Assembly: GCA_900169235.1 (NCBI GenBank)
Contig: FWCC01000089.1
Coordinates: 1 to 64,000 of the forward strand
Source: Zarea fungicola
Taxonomy: Eukaryota > Ascomycota > Sordariomycetes > Hypocreales > Cordycipitaceae
Length of the DNA stretch: 64,000 nucleotides
Direction of reading: 5' to 3'
This document shows, piece after piece, positions 47,568 through 57,839 of the stretch (position 1 is its first letter; each line of letters begins with the position of its first letter). The translations under genes and the position numbers were made by a program. Under the pieces are notes generated by a model that was not told where the DNA came from, ran no database searches, and saw nothing but the letters and a program-made list of their open reading frames with translations.

Positions 47568-48486
47568 TCAATGATTTGGAGCAGCGAGATTCTGCTGTGT
47601 TGTGCTGTCGCTGTGAGGTTGCTTGGCGTGTGCCTGCTCCAAGGCTCTCACGCGGCGGGCCAGGTCCGCAATGTGTTCGTCGCCACTTTCAGGAGAGAGT
47701 TCCTCCAATGCGACATCGAGGCCGAGAAGGTAATCCTTATTGAGGCCGCTCGGGCCGCGACTCTTGAAGATGTGCTCCGCGAGCTGCTGGGGTTCCTGAG
47801 GACCGACAAACTGGGCATTCTCCGGGGTGCCGATGTAGACGAGGGTGCAAATCGGCGTTGAACCATCGGCGGGCTGAAAGCGCGTATAGTGAATGGAGTA
47901 TCCATTTATTTCGCGAATATCGAGATAGTCCTTTACCTCTGCCACCTTTTCGGCTTTTATGCGATAAGCGACACCCCAGACCTTTTCTGGAGCTGAGTCG
48001 TGATGGTCAGTGAGCTCCTCCCAGTAGGAGCGCTCCAGGAGGGTGACGACCCGGCCAGGGGACTCAGGAGTGCCACGGTGGTCTTCGCTTGAATTAGATA
48101 GTCATGTTAGCCCTTTAAAGCAGCGGGTGCCGGCAGTCTGCAATATACCTGGCCTACTACTTGGTCAGTGAAGCATCAGAAGATGTTAAACATGGTGTTT
48201 CATACCTGCCAAAATCGCCGGACATAGCCGGTGACGTATCCAGGAACCCGCTGATCTATAGCAAGGACCAGGCGTTAGATTATTGTAAAGTATGAACATT
48301 CCTGAACCAACAGATAGGCTGCATGTGTAAATTGAGTTACGTACCATAATGGGGTGGTGGCTTCCAGATGAGGCTACTATAGGACCGGGGAGGGTACAAT
48401 CAGCACCAGAGTAGACATGAGAAGTGGTAAATACGGGCATACCCGTATCCATAGAGCCAGAATTCACTGGCCGCTTCAAGAGTCAT
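47568..48486 (-). CDS. GCG1: Glutathione-specific gamma-glutamylcyclotransferase (ChaC/Gcg1)
   Basis: Predicted cytosolic enzyme that cleaves glutathione to 5-oxoproline and Cys-Gly. Deduced exons on the minus strand are 48486-48443, 48376-48345, 48255-48206, a 5-nt microexon 48153-48149, and 48087-47568, giving 216 residues. The joins rebuild the family hallmark YGYGSLIWKP (substrate loop), YVRRFWQASEDHRGTP, SPGRVVTLLE, and VWGVAYRI. They also rebuild DYLDIREINGY, which carries the catalytic Glu. The microexon (GCCAG, flanked by tag and gtatat) supplies the Ala and part of the Ser of WQASEDHR. Without it no GT-AG intron keeps frame, because a TGA precedes the only usable acceptor. The C-terminal 30 residues form a short charged helix and a Gln/Ser tail. 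Confidence 0.9.
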
Positions 48487-49662
48487 AATATATGAGACGG
48501 TGTTATTTGTGTGAGATGTCGTTACTGGTGCATGTATGCAGGAGCGCCGGTTTGCACCGATGCCGTTTGTCGTTCCGCCACCTTATCCGAGGTGGTGTAT
48601 TGCAACGATTGGGTGACAAGGCCGGTTCAACGTACATGTAAACGTAAATGGCGTTGCAGAAGAAAAAAAAGAACAGAACAGAAGACGAAGCTATTCGCAA
48701 AGAAAAGATGCGGAGGACACAGACCGGAAAGATGACTAAAGATGAGCCCGCTTCAAGGCGGAGAAGTTAAAAGACGACGGAAGTTTCCACAGTGTGTGCC
48801 GTCATTCTTGGGCCGGATTGCTCTAAAATAACTGCTACCGGCCGGTCAACCCGTTAGCGATTGGTCGGCGTGCTGTTGCTACGGCGATCTACATGTATAG
48901 CATCTCATTCTTATTATAGGTAGTTACTTGCTGGACCGTGCTGGGTTGGTAGGCATTGCAGCAGTATGTTCTACCTTGGGTATTCGGAGGTTTAGAGGCT
49001 GCAGGAGCGCCTGGTAAGATGGCACTTGTTAGAGACGCAAAAGTGCGTGGCAAAGTCTGTGCACCACAGCAGCTGAGTTGATGCCCAACGGTTCATAGAG
49101 CTTTGCCAATGAGCATGGTTCACATCTGAGTCTGGTTGGAATGTGAGAAGCCCTGTAGCATGATAGCAAGCCCTGGCGGCCAAAAGAAAAAGAGAAGGAA
49201 AAATCTAAAGCGTTGAAATCTATTCTTGTTGTGGCTTTGCCCCTAGAAGTAAGCACGAAGCGTACCCCAGTAAAACGTACCCAAGTGCCGCCCGACATCT
49301 TGTTCCGGAATCTGCGTCATGATTACTACAGGCAGGCAGGGCATTCATTATTCGTCCGTACATATCCCCTCCCCCCACCAAAACGCCTAGCGGGTGGTAA
49401 TAAATAGCCTTGCCTTGCTGAAGCTCTAAGTCTGCTGTGACGACCTACTAATTAGCTGTAATAAGCGCGAAACTCTTCAGCCCCGCCATTCGCTTGGCTT
49501 CCATATTATTTATGTACGACCGTCGCTCAAACGTCTCTGCGTCACCCCTTGTTCTCTTCTTATATTTTCCTTCTTGGTGGCCGAACCTCATTCCGGTACC
49601 TGTCTAACAAACAGCCTTTTAGATCTGTGGATTTAGGTCCCCGCGACGTAAATTTCGGCAAT
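48487..49662. promoter_or_regulatory. Divergent intergenic region, ChaC / penta-EF-hand
   Basis: 1.18 kb between divergent start codons, presumed to contain both promoters. Short chance frames only. No specific site called. Confidence 0.45.
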
Positions 49663-50865
49663 ATGGCCTACAATAGATCATACGACCCAGACTCGCTCCC
49701 TAGGTATGACGACGCTCCTCGGTTTTTTGCCCCAACGGCCACGACCAACAGTCTTTGTGATGACGACGTTTTGGTTCTTCTTGCTAACGAACGGCATCAA
49801 TATAGGTTCGCCGAGCCAGACGAGGTTAGTTGAGCTCTGCCAGGCGAAAACAATACAGCAAGAGAAAAGAAAGATTAAAAAGTTTTCCGACTGACTGGCA
49901 AATGTAAAACGCAGAAACCCGGTGCTGCCCCTCGACCCCCTCCCCAGCAGCAACAATACCGCCAGCAACCTCCTCCTCCGCAACAGCAGCACTACCACCA
50001 GCAGCCACCACCTCCCCAGCAGCAGCAGCAGAGGTACAACCAGAAGCCACCGCCTCCCCTCCCGCAGGATCAGTACTCGCGGCCGCAGCAGTCGCAGCCG
50101 CATCCGCATGCCCAGACCGTTCGCCAATCTAACAACAATTACGGCCACTCGCCGCCTGCGCACATCACTTCGCACCGACCCCCGCCCCCTCCCTCGGATA
50201 ATAGAGCCTCTCCTGCATCAAGACCACCGCCCTCACCCGCGCCTGGCGCGGATTCTGGTTCCGATCCAACACTTCTACCGCTGTTTCGAGCTGTAGATAA
50301 GGCTGGTATTGTTTTCTCCCACCCCTCTATTGGAGCCCCCCGAGGCAAGAAGCAGCGAGAGAATTGGCTTTGTATACTGACGGTTTTCACCCTCGCGCTA
50401 GGCACCGGTCAGCTCACTGAAAAAGAACTATCCGCCGCCCTTGTCAATGGTGACTGGACAGCCTTTGACATCCAGACTGTCCGAATGATGATTCGCATGT
50501 TTGATGCCGACCGTAGTGGTAGCATCGGCTTTGACGAGTTCTGCGGTCTCTGGTCCTTTCTCGCCTCTTGGCGTACCCTCTTTGATCGCTTCGACGTCGA
50601 CCGCTCTGGCAACATCTCTCTCTCCGAATTTACAGACGCCCTCATCGCGTTTCGCTACCGCCTTTCGCCGCAGTTTGTTGAGCTCCTCTTCCGCACCTAC
50701 GACAAGCGCGGCGAGGGCGTCATGAGCTTTGACCTGTTTGTGCAGGCCTGTATCTCCCTCAAGCGCATGACGGATGTATTTAAAAAGTACGATGATGATC
50801 GGGATGGTTACATTACTCTAAGCTTTGAGGATTTCCTGAGTGAGATTCTTAGGCAGATGAAGTAA
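49663..50865 (+). CDS. PEF1: Penta-EF-hand calcium-binding protein (PEF1/ALG-2 type)
   Basis: Calcium sensor of the ALG-2/sorcin family; yeast Pef1 functions in budding and cation responses. Exons 49663-49703, 49806-49824 (19 nt), 49915-50305 and 50402-50865 give 304 residues. The 19-nt exon (RFAEPDE region) is needed to keep frame with the third exon. The N-terminal half is Pro/Gln-rich (PPPPQQQ repeats), as in fungal and ALG-2-like proteins. EF1 at about 148 is DKAGTGQLTEKEL, EF2 at about 186 DADRSGSIGFDEF, and EF3 at about 215 DVDRSGNISLSEF. EF4 near 249 (DKRGEGVMSFDLF) has weaker ligands. EF5 near 279 is DDDRDGYITLSFEDF, with an extra residue typical of dimerising fifth hands. Confidence 0.92.
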
Positions 50866-51526
50866 AAACACGCACATGGGAGAGACAGGCGGATGAGGAG
50901 ATAGGGAGGTGGGGTTCCTTCGCAGTGTACTATCAGGGAAAAGAGACGGAGTGGGAGATGACAGCCAGCGAGAGATTTCAGGCTCTACCCACTGGGGTTA
51001 TTGGCTGCTATGGCGTACACACAGGATAAATAACGATACGAGAGGTGATATATGATGATACCCATGGCGGCCGACAATCACAATTTTATTATACATTGCT
51101 TGTAAAAATATTCTCCTTCATTGATGTGCTGCATAAGCTAGTAGAAACAAAACCAATGAGAGAAGAAGCTGGCCGGACAGATGTTCGAATGAAGGCGCCA
51201 TTGAAATACCGAGGAAGGGAATAAAATAGATTTAAATGAGACTATAAGGAAAGAAACAGGCAAATCGTTGTCGTGTCAGAATATAAAACGTGGTGCCCCA
51301 CGGTATTAAACAGAATAAAATGACGAAAAAAAGCTGCTGTCAAAAGCAGAAGGATGATGATTGAAAAAAGGCGTTCAAAAATTCAAGGAACTTATCCAGG
51401 ATATCAAGTAGTAACAGATGGGTTGTGTGAGTGTATAGATAATCTGGTTTCTTCTGAGAAGAAGAAGAAGAAGTAAACAAGACGAAGAGAGAGAAGGAGA
51501 AACTTTGCTACCGTGGAGTTTTAAAA
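50866..51526. other. Intergenic region between convergent genes
   Basis: 3' flanks of the PEF gene and the metallo-beta-lactamase-fold gene. Purine-rich, with a GAA run at about 51457-51473. No gene recognised. Confidence 0.5.
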
Positions 51527-52942
51527 TCACCACTGCGTCCCCATCCACTCGATTGTGGGTAGGCAGGCAAGCTCACCCTCCTCACTATTTTTCTCGCTCA
51601 ACAGGTCCAATCCCAGACCTTGCAAATCCGATGGCCCGTCCTCATCCGCAAACAACGCTTCCTCTTCCCAAATCCCCTCGCTCGTCATGGTAATCTCGTC
51701 ACCCACCTCCAGCGCCATTACCTCGGTCGGATGGCCCCCTGTCGCCCGCCGCAGGAGAGTATTGTTTGGCGACAGGCACTGCTGCGCATGCCCCTGATCC
51801 AGCGTGCGTTGCACCTCGTCGGCTAGGTACCGCCGCTTCTTGACGAGTCTGCTCGCAAGACCGCGGACGTCCTTGTCGCCGTCGTGCGCGCTGATCCATG
51901 CCTTGGCGCCGAGCGCCGACGCCGTCTCCTGACCCAGCGGCATGCCGGCGCTGTTGTTGTGGCCGCCGAGGAACCACGGCTGTGAATGCGAGTCGAAGCA
52001 ATGCAGGAGTGCCGTGAGCGGGAGGACCGCCTGGCTGAGCAGGTGCGTTGTCGCGTAGTTTTGCAGCGCGCTGTAAGATATCCCGTGCGGCGAGAAGATG
52101 ACGGAGACACCGCGATCGCGGCCGCGCGGGGAGAGGTTCTGCGGCGAGCGCCATGTTGCACAGGATCTCACAGTGCGGCCAGAGCGCCGGCGACGCGAGG
52201 TTGGTGCCGGGCCGGGCAGCGGAGGAGGACTACGACCGCCGGAGCTCGCGGCGCTCGGCACCCGCGTGACTGGGGAGTCGGGTACGCTGCCGTCGGAGCA
52301 GAAGCTGAGCGCGGGCGTCGGGAGACGAGGCGGGCATGGCGGTATGGGACTCGAGCCGCCTGGCGTGGCTTTCTTGCGTCGAAACACGGTGGGAGACACC
52401 GTCGGCGGCCGATACGTGATGCCAATCCCGCAGTGCGTGTCCCGCCTCTGGCCGATATACGTGAGGGTGACCTCACCCGGCTCGCCCCCAAACACCTGTG
52501 GCAGGATCGGTATCCGCATCACGGGTTCTTTATCTGGGTTTGGATGTCGCGTATCCTCCCAGCGGGGCAGCGCCTCAACCTTGGCATTCTCAAAGTGTCG
52601 CCAACTCCGTATGCGGCGAGCGGCGGCCGCTTCGGCTAGGATCCGCGTCTTGCCCCGGGAGGGTAGCTGGCGCAGGGTCGCCTCGTTGCAGTGGTCACTC
52701 TTGGCGCTGCTGATGATGACGGCGTCAATCTCAGGGAGGTCTTGCAAGGAGGCAATGCATGCTTCTTGCGCGTGTGCGGTCGACCAAAAGTTGGTGTGCA
52801 CGCCAGTGCTGCTGTCAGTGATCCAGGGGTCAAGGAGGACATGATATGGCTGTGTAGAGAGGGCGACATCGGATATCTCAATGGGCTCAAAGGTGAGCAA
52901 GAAACTTGCGTCACCATTGAGTTGCTTGATAGTGAGAGCCAT
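51527..52942 (-). CDS. Degenerate metallo-beta-lactamase-fold protein
   Basis: Single-exon frame of 471 residues. The N terminus (MALTIKQLNGDASFLLTF, VLLDPWITD, DAVIISSAKSDHCNEATLRQL) follows the strand pattern of UlaG-like MBL-fold hydrolases. In those the corresponding motif is THxHxDH. Here the first two histidines are Ser79 and Lys81, while Asp83 and His84 remain. Later strands fit the fold: TLTYIGQ, GIGITYRP, VSVIFSPHGI, WFLGGHNN, AWISAHDGDKD. A Pro/Ser-rich insert at about 185-265 separates the halves. Activity is therefore doubtful or altered; a binding role is possible. The gene is GC-richer than its flanks. Confidence 0.72.
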   Translation of the reverse strand: MALTIKQLNGDASFLLTFEPIEISDVALSTQPYHVLLDPWITDSSTGVHTNFWSTAHAQEACIASLQDLPEIDAVIISSAKSDHCNEATLRQLPSRGKTRILAEAAAARRIRSWRHFENAKVEALPRWEDTRHPNPDKEPVMRIPILPQVFGGEPGEVTLTYIGQRRDTHCGIGITYRPPTVSPTVFRRKKATPGGSSPIPPCPPRLPTPALSFCSDGSVPDSPVTRVPSAASSGGRSPPPLPGPAPTSRRRRSGRTVRSCATWRSPQNLSPRGRDRGVSVIFSPHGISYSALQNYATTHLLSQAVLPLTALLHCFDSHSQPWFLGGHNNSAGMPLGQETASALGAKAWISAHDGDKDVRGLASRLVKKRRYLADEVQRTLDQGHAQQCLSPNNTLLRRATGGHPTEVMALEVGDEITMTSEGIWEEEALFADEDGPSDLQGLGLDLLSEKNSEEGELACLPTIEWMGTQW

Positions 52943-55357
52943 CTCCCGCTACAACAAATTGAACAATTGATGTCTTGGAAGGGACCGAAGCAGCAGCCTA
53001 CTCACTGGTAAATCTGTTCAGGCACACATATTTCAGGGTAGAAGCCTGAAATTAAGGATTCTGGAGACATAATATAACGGGATGGATCGTCTTATTATAT
53101 GACTGTTCTAATTGTCCGACACACTCCACCAAGCCTGGTCGTCATTTCCAAGGCCGTTGTCGAGGCAGCCCATAGGCATACCGTGCCTTTTGATGGTGTC
53201 TTGTTCAATCAGCGATTGACATGTACAAAACAAGGCCCACACAACCTTATATCATCATATGGCCCTCCTGTTTTGGTCAAGAGTGTTTCTGGTTGGGTTG
53301 TCAACATCGACGCAAGATCAGCCTAGGAGACCAGGCTATGCTGAACAGCATGAAACAAAGTTAGATGAAGGGCTCGTTCAGAATTTTATCTAATTCATTC
53401 CAGTGATCCGGACAATATCATCAGCTGAGAGCATCTCTTTATTTCTCCTTGACGTTTTACTCCGATGGAGTGGAGAAGGTCTCGTTGCGATGGGTTCCCC
53501 GCGTACATTCCAGTAAGCTGCTGTCGAGGCGAGCAACAACCACAAATCAAGTTAGAGAGTGGCCATTTTTTGTTCCACTCTCGTACGTGAAGGAAATCAC
53601 GCCAAGAGGGTAAGACATTCAACCTAGTTGCTTGGCTATACCCAAAGTGTCATTTATGTAGAACGCACCCAGCACCCACGACGTTTGTAATGCCGTTTGT
53701 TATCTGGTGCAAGCGGAAGAAAGAATACGACCACGGGCGGTCAAAAGTATTATATAACGACAATATTAGACCCAAGTAGAAATTAAGGTGAGAAGATAAA
53801 AAACGCACTGGTGATTTTACTTTCAAAAATTCCACGCATCTATAAGAAAAGTGTGCGCTAAGGTCTCTGGAATGCATCGTCTGGGGAAGTGCATCAATAG
53901 TTGGGATTGTATCACAGCCCAGATTCACATTAGCTCTCGGCTAACTAAAGACAAAGCTATTGCCTGTGGCAACGATGTCGCACGGGTCTTACTCTCGACT
54001 ATTTATCTCAATGGCGTTTTTTTTTTGGGCCGTTCATGCATGATTATGGCCGTCTGGCAAGGCCGGCCAGATAGGTAGAGGGAGCGACGGTACCAGTCAT
54101 AGCTGTACCGCAACATGACAATGGCTCTAAAAACGGATACCATAATTTCATAATGATAGTGCAGTGATGTGTTGAGTAGGCGTTTCATCCAGGAGCGATG
54201 TGATAATGTGTGGCTCGACCGTGTGGGTGATCATCACCAGTGTTGGTACGCAGTTTTCCCAATCTGAGCTACATCGATTCTCCGCTCTGACAGCGAGATC
54301 CTCGAGCACCCTCGGATATCAACCGGTTTGAAGGTATTTGGTGTTTCCCAGCTTCATGCCCACAGCAGAAAATTGCGTATATAGAAACAATTATTGCATT
54401 TTGGTGAGCAGCTCAAGCTGTGAAGAAGCTGATAAAACTATGAAATACGCAGACCTGCGGGCCATCTCTATCGCATCTCAGAAATATCACGTCAAGATGC
54501 TTGCGGTAGTTTATCATTGGCAACTTTGCCATCTGATAGTTGCCTGGAGCGCCAACGTCAGTGTTCGTCCGAGGTATTATATACTAAGAAATAATATTTT
54601 TATTTTTATTTACATATTCCACACAACATCCCGGTTGCACCAAGGCTCACGTTACACTTAAATAAGGTCTCGGTGCGGTGCTATGTAGTAAATGGTACTT
54701 TACCGAGGTCGGACCTCAAAGTTAACCAACGTTTGTGATTTGCTGATGGAGCATTCATGTGGTACGTTTAGGCCCATGACAATCAAACAATGCACTCGTG
54801 ATTGAGTCTAGAAGTCTATCTTTAATCGACTGGTGGTGGTTCACTTATGCGAGGTTTCTGTGAAACTTGGCCCATGGCGCAGGTCAGTGGATTGCCCTTC
54901 GGCGTCACATTATGAGTGTACATAATGACCTTCAGTAACCGTCGAAAATTCAAACACTTTGAGCAATCAAGCAGCGTCACAATACTTGTGACAGTGCCTT
55001 TGTACCAAATACCGGCAGGCATATGAAATGTCAGACAAGCGCTTCGTATGCTGTGCATTCACTCAACGAAATCACTGCTTGACCTGGTTGTAGCACATTA
55101 TTGTCATTTTCTGCAAGCAACTTTTCAACGGGAATATAAAGGAAAGAAACCTTCAATGGTTTACTCAGGAGCTATACGCCGCAATCCAAACAAAGTAGTA
55201 GACCTTTGAACGTTGAGAGCCATTGCCTGTTTGCTCCAGTGTCTGCTCCTCTCGCCCATTGCTGCACACGCATTACAATACAAGATCCAGGAGTTTACAA
55301 CGCTATTCTTTACTACTATCAGATATAATATAACCAAGAAAACATACCAGAAACTAC
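52943..55357. other. 2.4-kb AT-rich stretch without supported gene
   Basis: Short frames only, the largest about 107 codons, without recognisable motifs or convincing splice joins. From here to the right end the sequence becomes AT-richer and gene-poor. No transposase or reverse-transcriptase motif is visible. Confidence 0.45.
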
Positions 55358-55816
55358 ATGAATATGCCTCGGTCAATATCTCACGGTCCAGTTGACCAGG
55401 TAAAAGTCCTTGAGCTCCTAGAGACGGCCAATGTTGCTCTCTTAACGAAGCCGCCGAACTTACCTCGGTGCATCGCTGCCCTCAGAGTAGCCCTGCAATA
55501 TAGTGGAATAGATTCCGAGGTAAATGCGGCCTTGCAATTTGTTTGGGGCAACTACTTGGAGAATGTCGGCAACTTTCGGCTCGCAATAACTAAGTTTCAA
55601 CTTGCCAAAGAATTGAACCCTCTCATATGGGTTATTGATGCAAATACTGCCATTCGACGTTGTGCAGAAAAGCAGCAACAATTCAAGGAGCAGCAGCCTG
55701 AGGAGCAACGGGACGAGGAGCAACGGGACGAGGAGCAACAGGACGAGGAGCAACAGGACGAGGGGCAGCAGGCTGAGGAGCAACAGACCGGGAAGCAACT
55801 GGCTAGGGGGCAATAG
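55358..55816 (+). CDS. Small orphan protein with Glu/Gln repeat tail (paralogue A)
   Basis: Intronless frame of 152 residues starting MNMPRSISHG. Not recognised. The first 105 residues are helical in pattern. The segment AALRVALQYSG...FVWGNYLENVGNFRLAITKFQLAKELNPLIW resembles a TPR-like helix pair (written here in parts; A..L..A spacing and terminal NP). The last 45 residues are built from six 15-nt units encoding EEQRD/EEQQD. The next gene downstream on the same strand shares the phrase AIxxxxxAKxL(N/D)PxxW. No signal peptide or membrane segment. A lineage-specific gene is likely; expression unknown. Confidence 0.5.
   Translation: MNMPRSISHGPVDQVKVLELLETANVALLTKPPNLPRCIAALRVALQYSGIDSEVNAALQFVWGNYLENVGNFRLAITKFQLAKELNPLIWVIDANTAIRRCAEKQQQFKEQQPEEQRDEEQRDEEQQDEEQQDEGQQAEEQQTGKQLARGQ
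55700..55789 (+). repeat. Six 15-nt coding tandem units
   Basis: Units at 55700, 55715, 55730, 55745, 55760 and 55775. The first two are GAGGAGCAACGGGAC, the next two differ by one base (CAG for CGG), and the last two are more diverged. They encode the EEQRD-type tail of paralogue A. Confidence 0.9.
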
Positions 55817-56333
55817 TCCAGAAGCTGACAATGGGATGGTATTTGCCATTTTCCATGCTTGCATTGATTTCTTTTTTTCGCCTTTTTTCGCCTTTTTTTT
55901 GGTCAACCACTACACTTTCCTTTGACTTGAGGGCGGGAGAGCGGATCAAACGTACCCAAATGAACAGTTTATTCTTTGTCACTGCACATTGATTCTTTCA
56001 TCATGTTGATGGTGAAATGGGCTACCACTTTCCACTTTATTGTCTGTTCTGTTACATCGTACTCTCATTGGGATATCGGTTTTCAACTGTCAGAAAGGGA
56101 GTCGTCTTTGTCGCCGACATGGTAGTCATTAGCTCTCAGACAAATTTATCACTTTACTATGACAAGGCGATGCATAAAAGAAGCTACTACATCCATCAAT
56201 TGAAATAATTGGAAGGAAATCTTATTCACCAGATTACGCAGACTTAGCAACTATCTAAACAGGATCGCGTTCAGATTACAATAACCCATTTAATATCATC
56301 TTTTTAAAACAAAAAAAAACAACGCCTTTGAAC
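55817..56333. other. Spacer between paralogues A and B
   Basis: About 520 bp, T-rich just after gene A. Presumed terminator of A and promoter of B. Only short frames otherwise. Confidence 0.5.
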
Positions 56334-56978
56334 ATGAGTTTTGAGTTACAGGGAGAACTCACACAAGAGGATATTGTCCAGACATTCATCAACATGAGTA
56401 GGGCAGAATTGGACAATTTGGCCGTTGATTGTAGTGCAGAAGCAGTGGATTCTGCGTCCATGCTGGCGGGCCAGGCAATCAGTGCTGCGTTGAACGACGA
56501 CCATCTCACTTCCCGAGCATACAAACAGCATGCAATTTGCCACATGATGAGCAATAGGACGAGAACAGCGATCTTTGCCATGGAACGTGCCAAAGCATTA
56601 GACCCTATTGAGTGGGCAGAGGTGGACGAGCTAATGTTGGACGAATGGAAAGAGATTGAGGCCAAGAGCGAAGAGAGTCTTCAGCAGCTGAAAGACCGGG
56701 CACGGCAAGAGAGAACCCAAACTCAGGCGGCAGAGGCCCCGGAAGAAGGGGCATCTGAGATGAACGACAGCGACAGAGCTGGACGGCTCTCAGTAGAGAC
56801 AGACGTGACGGTCAACAATACATCTACACGGCGGCTCTCGGGAGAAACAGACGTAACGCTCAATGATACCTCTACGCGGCGACTCTCAGGGGAGACAATT
56901 GTACCAGACTATGAAGGCCTAGACTGGAGTCCACCGCCAGGATGGATGGAAGACGAGAGCGGTTCAGACCCGAGCTAG
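56334..56978 (+). CDS. Small orphan protein with 16-residue repeats (paralogue B)
   Basis: Intronless frame of 214 residues. The ATG at 56334 is the first in frame. Residues 1-120 are helical in pattern and contain AIFAMERAKALDPIEWAEVD, aligning with AITKFQLAKELNPLIW of the upstream gene, so the two appear paralogous. An acidic/Gln helix follows. The C-terminal third has two and a half copies of RLSGETDVTLNDTSTR, encoded by 48-bp DNA repeats, and ends in the acidic sequence WSPPPGWMEDESGSDPS. RRLS in the repeats fits a basophilic kinase site (RRxS), which is inference. No family recognised. Confidence 0.5.
   Translation: MSFELQGELTQEDIVQTFINMSRAELDNLAVDCSAEAVDSASMLAGQAISAALNDDHLTSRAYKQHAICHMMSNRTRTAIFAMERAKALDPIEWAEVDELMLDEWKEIEAKSEESLQQLKDRARQERTQTQAAEAPEEGASEMNDSDRAGRLSVETDVTVNNTSTRRLSGETDVTLNDTSTRRLSGETIVPDYEGLDWSPPPGWMEDESGSDPS
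56784..56904 (+). repeat. 48-bp coding tandem repeat, about 2.5 copies
   Basis: Copies start near 56784, 56832 and 56880 (partial). The first two encode RLSVETDVTVNNTSTR and RLSGETDVTLNDTSTR. The third begins RLSGET and then diverges. In frame within paralogue B. Confidence 0.85.
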
Positions 56979-57733
56979 GCTCCTGCAAGTTTGTACCTCA
57001 AGCCTCCATGCCTTGGCCGGTTTTGAAGAGGTAAGTGAGAAGCACCCATTCTCTCGCAACAGTAATCAAGCATTTGAGATACAATAAAATACAATAACGA
57101 TCACCTTACTGGGTTTAATAAGGTGCCGAAAGTAAGTAACCGTGGATAATGTGATTCAAGTTGTGGCAGTGAATGGCTGCAAGCAGGCGGAAGCTCTAGC
57201 AACTTGCAACTCTACCAAATTTTAAAGCACTCGCTGATGTAGAAACATCAAGATGGCAAACAAGCATGACGGGTTCAAACCTATGAAGTGTGTCACATTC
57301 AATAAAGAGATTCGATGGGAAATTTGTAAAGATCGCCAGAAGCAGGACCTTAGGCTCTAAATAGCATAAGAATACGCTCTACTCAAACTCAAGAGTAGGA
57401 AGCTGGCGCTCTGCGGAATATCGTTGCAGTTGACACAACAGTATGAGCCTTGCGGCATAAATGGCGGAGAACCGAAGTGTCTTGAAAGGGACAAGCGGGC
57501 ATCTTCCAGGCGGCCAACAAAGATTGCTTCAATAGGTGAAGAAAAGAAAAAAAAGGCGTGCGCATATCAGTATGGTACAGACTTTATTCAAAGACAGTGT
57601 CAAAGCCACCTTCTGCACCATACTCAATTGTAGTGGAAGGCTACAACAGACATTGTATGAGCTAGCTAAGTAAATTCACTGCAGGATTTAACCTTGATAT
57701 ATCTTTAATTCTCCCTCTCAACCACAGCAACAA
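56979..57733. other. Intergenic region before tRNA-Ser
   Basis: AT-rich, short frames only. No recognised feature. Confidence 0.45.
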
Positions 57734-57827
57734 GACAACGTGCCCGAGTGGCCTAAGGGGTGTGACTAGAATTTATTCAAGAGATCACATGGGTTCGCCC
57801 GCGTAGGTTCAAATCCTGCCGTTATCG
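57734..57827 (+). tRNA. tRNA-Ser(AGA) with 12-nt intron
   Basis: The segment folds as a class II serine tRNA: acceptor GACAACG/CGTTATC, D-arm CCCGAGTGGCCTAAGGG, anticodon stem TGTGA/TCACA with loop CTAGAAA (anticodon AGA), variable arm GGG-TTC-G-CCC, and T-arm GTAGGTTCAAATCCTGC. The anticodon loop is interrupted after A37 by TTTATTCAAGAG, the normal site of tRNA introns. The discriminator is G. One flaw is visible: acceptor pair 3-70 is C-A, where CGTTGTC would be expected, so processing or charging may be reduced. The poly-T that follows supports a pol III unit. Confidence 0.85.
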
Positions 57828-57831
57828 ACAA

Positions 57832-57839
57832 TTTTTTTT
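57832..57839 (+). terminator. RNA polymerase III poly-T terminator
   Basis: Eight T residues five nucleotides after the tRNA-Ser gene, the standard pol III stop signal. Confidence 0.8.

Noticed and set aside
53650..53928. 92-codon minus-strand frame as a small secreted protein
   Set aside because: No N-terminal signal peptide and no cysteine pattern; not separable from chance.
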